24,438 nucleotides of DNA from the NCBI GenBank assembly GCA_041306005.1, contig JBFYKJ010000097.1:1-24438 (forward strand), written 5' to 3'. This DNA comes from JBFYKJ01 sp041306005 (GTDB lineage: Archaea; Altiarchaeota; Altiarchaeia; JAFGQM01). The position numbers were made by a program, and so were the translations under genes. This document shows, piece after piece, positions 23,847-24,438 of this stretch (the stretch's first letter is position 1; every line of letters begins with the position of its first letter). The notes below the pieces were generated by a model, which saw nothing but the letters and a program-made list of their open reading frames with translations, was not told the DNA's origin and searched no databases.

Positions 23847-23904
23847 GCAAGCCAAATGCCGCCGGCAGCAAGCCAAATGCCGCCGGCAGCAAGCCAAATG
23901 CCGG
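23847..23904. repeat. 21-nt tandem repeat upstream of rfcS
   Basis: Units at 23847-23867 and 23868-23888 are identical and a partial third covers 23889-23904. Each full unit contains GCAAGCCAAATGCCGCCGGC, whose TGCCG-C-CGGCA is an inverted repeat. Related GGCAAAAAGCCGG sequence lies just upstream (about 23829-23841). The array ends 67 nt before the rfcS start. It does not encode a continuing protein. Confidence 0.88.
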
Positions 23905-23971
23905 CTTTTATTCCATTATGTTCTAATAGACCGCTTTCTTATCGCTTAAAGGCGCGCTGGAAGCGTTTTGC

Positions 23972-24438
23972 ATGGAGCTTGACGTCCCGTGGGTGGAAAA
24001 GTACCGGCCGCAGAAGATAGCGGACATTGCGGGCCACGACGAGATACGGAGGCGCCTGCAGGTGTACTCGAAAGAGGGCTCAATGCCGCACATGCTGTTT
24101 GCGGGCCCGGCAGGGACTGGGAAGACGACGTCCGCGCTCGCGCTGTCCAAGGAGCTTTTCGCCGGGAACCTGGACGGGAATTTCCTCGAGCTGAACGCCT
24201 CCGACGAGCGGGGGATCGAGGTCGTGAGGAACAACATCAAGGACTTCGCGAGGACTATGAGCCTCGGGAACGTGCCTTTCAAGATAATCTTCCTCGACGA
24301 GGCGGACGCCCTGACGACCGACGCCCAAAACGCCCTGCGAAGGACTATGGAGAAGTACACCAAGACCTGCAGGTTCATACTCTCGTGCAATTACTCCTCA
24401 AAGATAATCGAGCCGATACAGTCAAGGTGTTCGCTCTT
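23972..24438 (+). CDS. rfcS: Replication factor C small subunit (clamp loader), 3' end outside window
   Basis: AAA+ ATPase of the archaeal clamp loader, which opens PCNA and loads it at primer ends. The 155 residues present contain the N-terminal VPWVEKYRP block, Walker A GPAGTGKT (45-52, K51), the NASDERGI motif (76-82), Walker B IFLDEAD (106-112, D109/E110), sensor 1 around N140 and the SRC arginine-finger motif (S151-R152-C153). The SRC and NASDERG motifs identify the small rather than the large subunit. The gene is truncated by the window edge; about half of a usual 320-residue protein is visible, and inteins common in archaeal rfc genes cannot be excluded in the missing part, though none interrupts Walker A here. 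The ATG at 23972 starts the conserved region; no Shine-Dalgarno sequence is visible. A tandem repeat array lies upstream. Confidence 0.95.
   Translation, partial: MELDVPWVEKYRPQKIADIAGHDEIRRRLQVYSKEGSMPHMLFAGPAGTGKTTSALALSKELFAGNLDGNFLELNASDERGIEVVRNNIKDFARTMSLGNVPFKIIFLDEADALTTDAQNALRRTMEKYTKTCRFILSCNYSSKIIEPIQSRCSL

Noticed and set aside
23847..23904. Possible CRISPR array
   Set aside because: Repeats abut directly with no unique spacers and no cas genes are nearby; it is a simple tandem repeat.

Overview
This GC-rich window is archaeal. The evidence is BRE/TATA-type promoters (often about 26 nt before the start codon, implying leaderless mRNAs), an archaeal replication factor C small subunit, a RecJ/Cdc45-like DHH nuclease, a free-standing GMP synthase glutaminase subunit, an archaeal COG1340 coiled-coil protein, a SpoIIM-family membrane protein and a Methanococcus-type S-layer protein. 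The compact layout, many unrecognised proteins and this S-layer type would suit a DPANN lineage with some central metabolism (for example Micrarchaeota or Diapherotrites). That placement is an inference; no rRNA is present to confirm it.

Layout. 40-3091 (+): aconitase then isocitrate dehydrogenase, the citrate-to-2-oxoglutarate branch. 3152-6205 (-): a class I methyltransferase-like protein, then a three-gene unit of a membrane-anchored trypsin-like protease, a sequon-rich single-pass membrane protein and a small helical protein that overlaps it by ATGA. 6318-7709 (+): DHH nuclease. 7888-9723 (+): AMP-forming acetyl-CoA synthetase, ending in a hairpin terminator. 9907-12352 (-): three unrecognised proteins with helical N-termini and short basic/aromatic C-termini. 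12577-16229 (+): an OFA/OxlT-type MFS transporter, a SpoIIM-like membrane protein, the GMP synthase glutaminase subunit and a small coiled-coil protein. 16230-16724: a gene-free stretch with several TATA boxes and strong hairpins. 16725-19865 (+): a 1046-residue, acidic, cysteine-rich S-layer protein followed by two hairpin terminators. 20074-22276 (+): an unknown single-pass protein and a TIGR01212/YhcC-type radical SAM protein. 22417-23725 (-): the COG1340 coiled-coil protein and a YbjQ/UPF0145 protein. 23972-end (+): rfcS, cut by the window edge.

How the genes could work together: acetyl-CoA synthetase, aconitase and IDH would feed acetate carbon into 2-oxoglutarate, though citrate synthase is not in the window, and the OFA transporter could move a small carboxylate. 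Much of the rest concerns the cell surface (S-layer, sequon-rich proteins, anchored protease).

The most unusual signal is a recurring pattern of short tandem duplications. Three unrelated genes (aconitase, DHH nuclease, radical SAM) have their last codons plus the stop codon duplicated just downstream, and in two cases the stop codon changed identity while staying a stop. Other short tandem repeats lie inside three coding regions and upstream of rfcS. No tRNA, rRNA, CRISPR array or insertion sequence was found.
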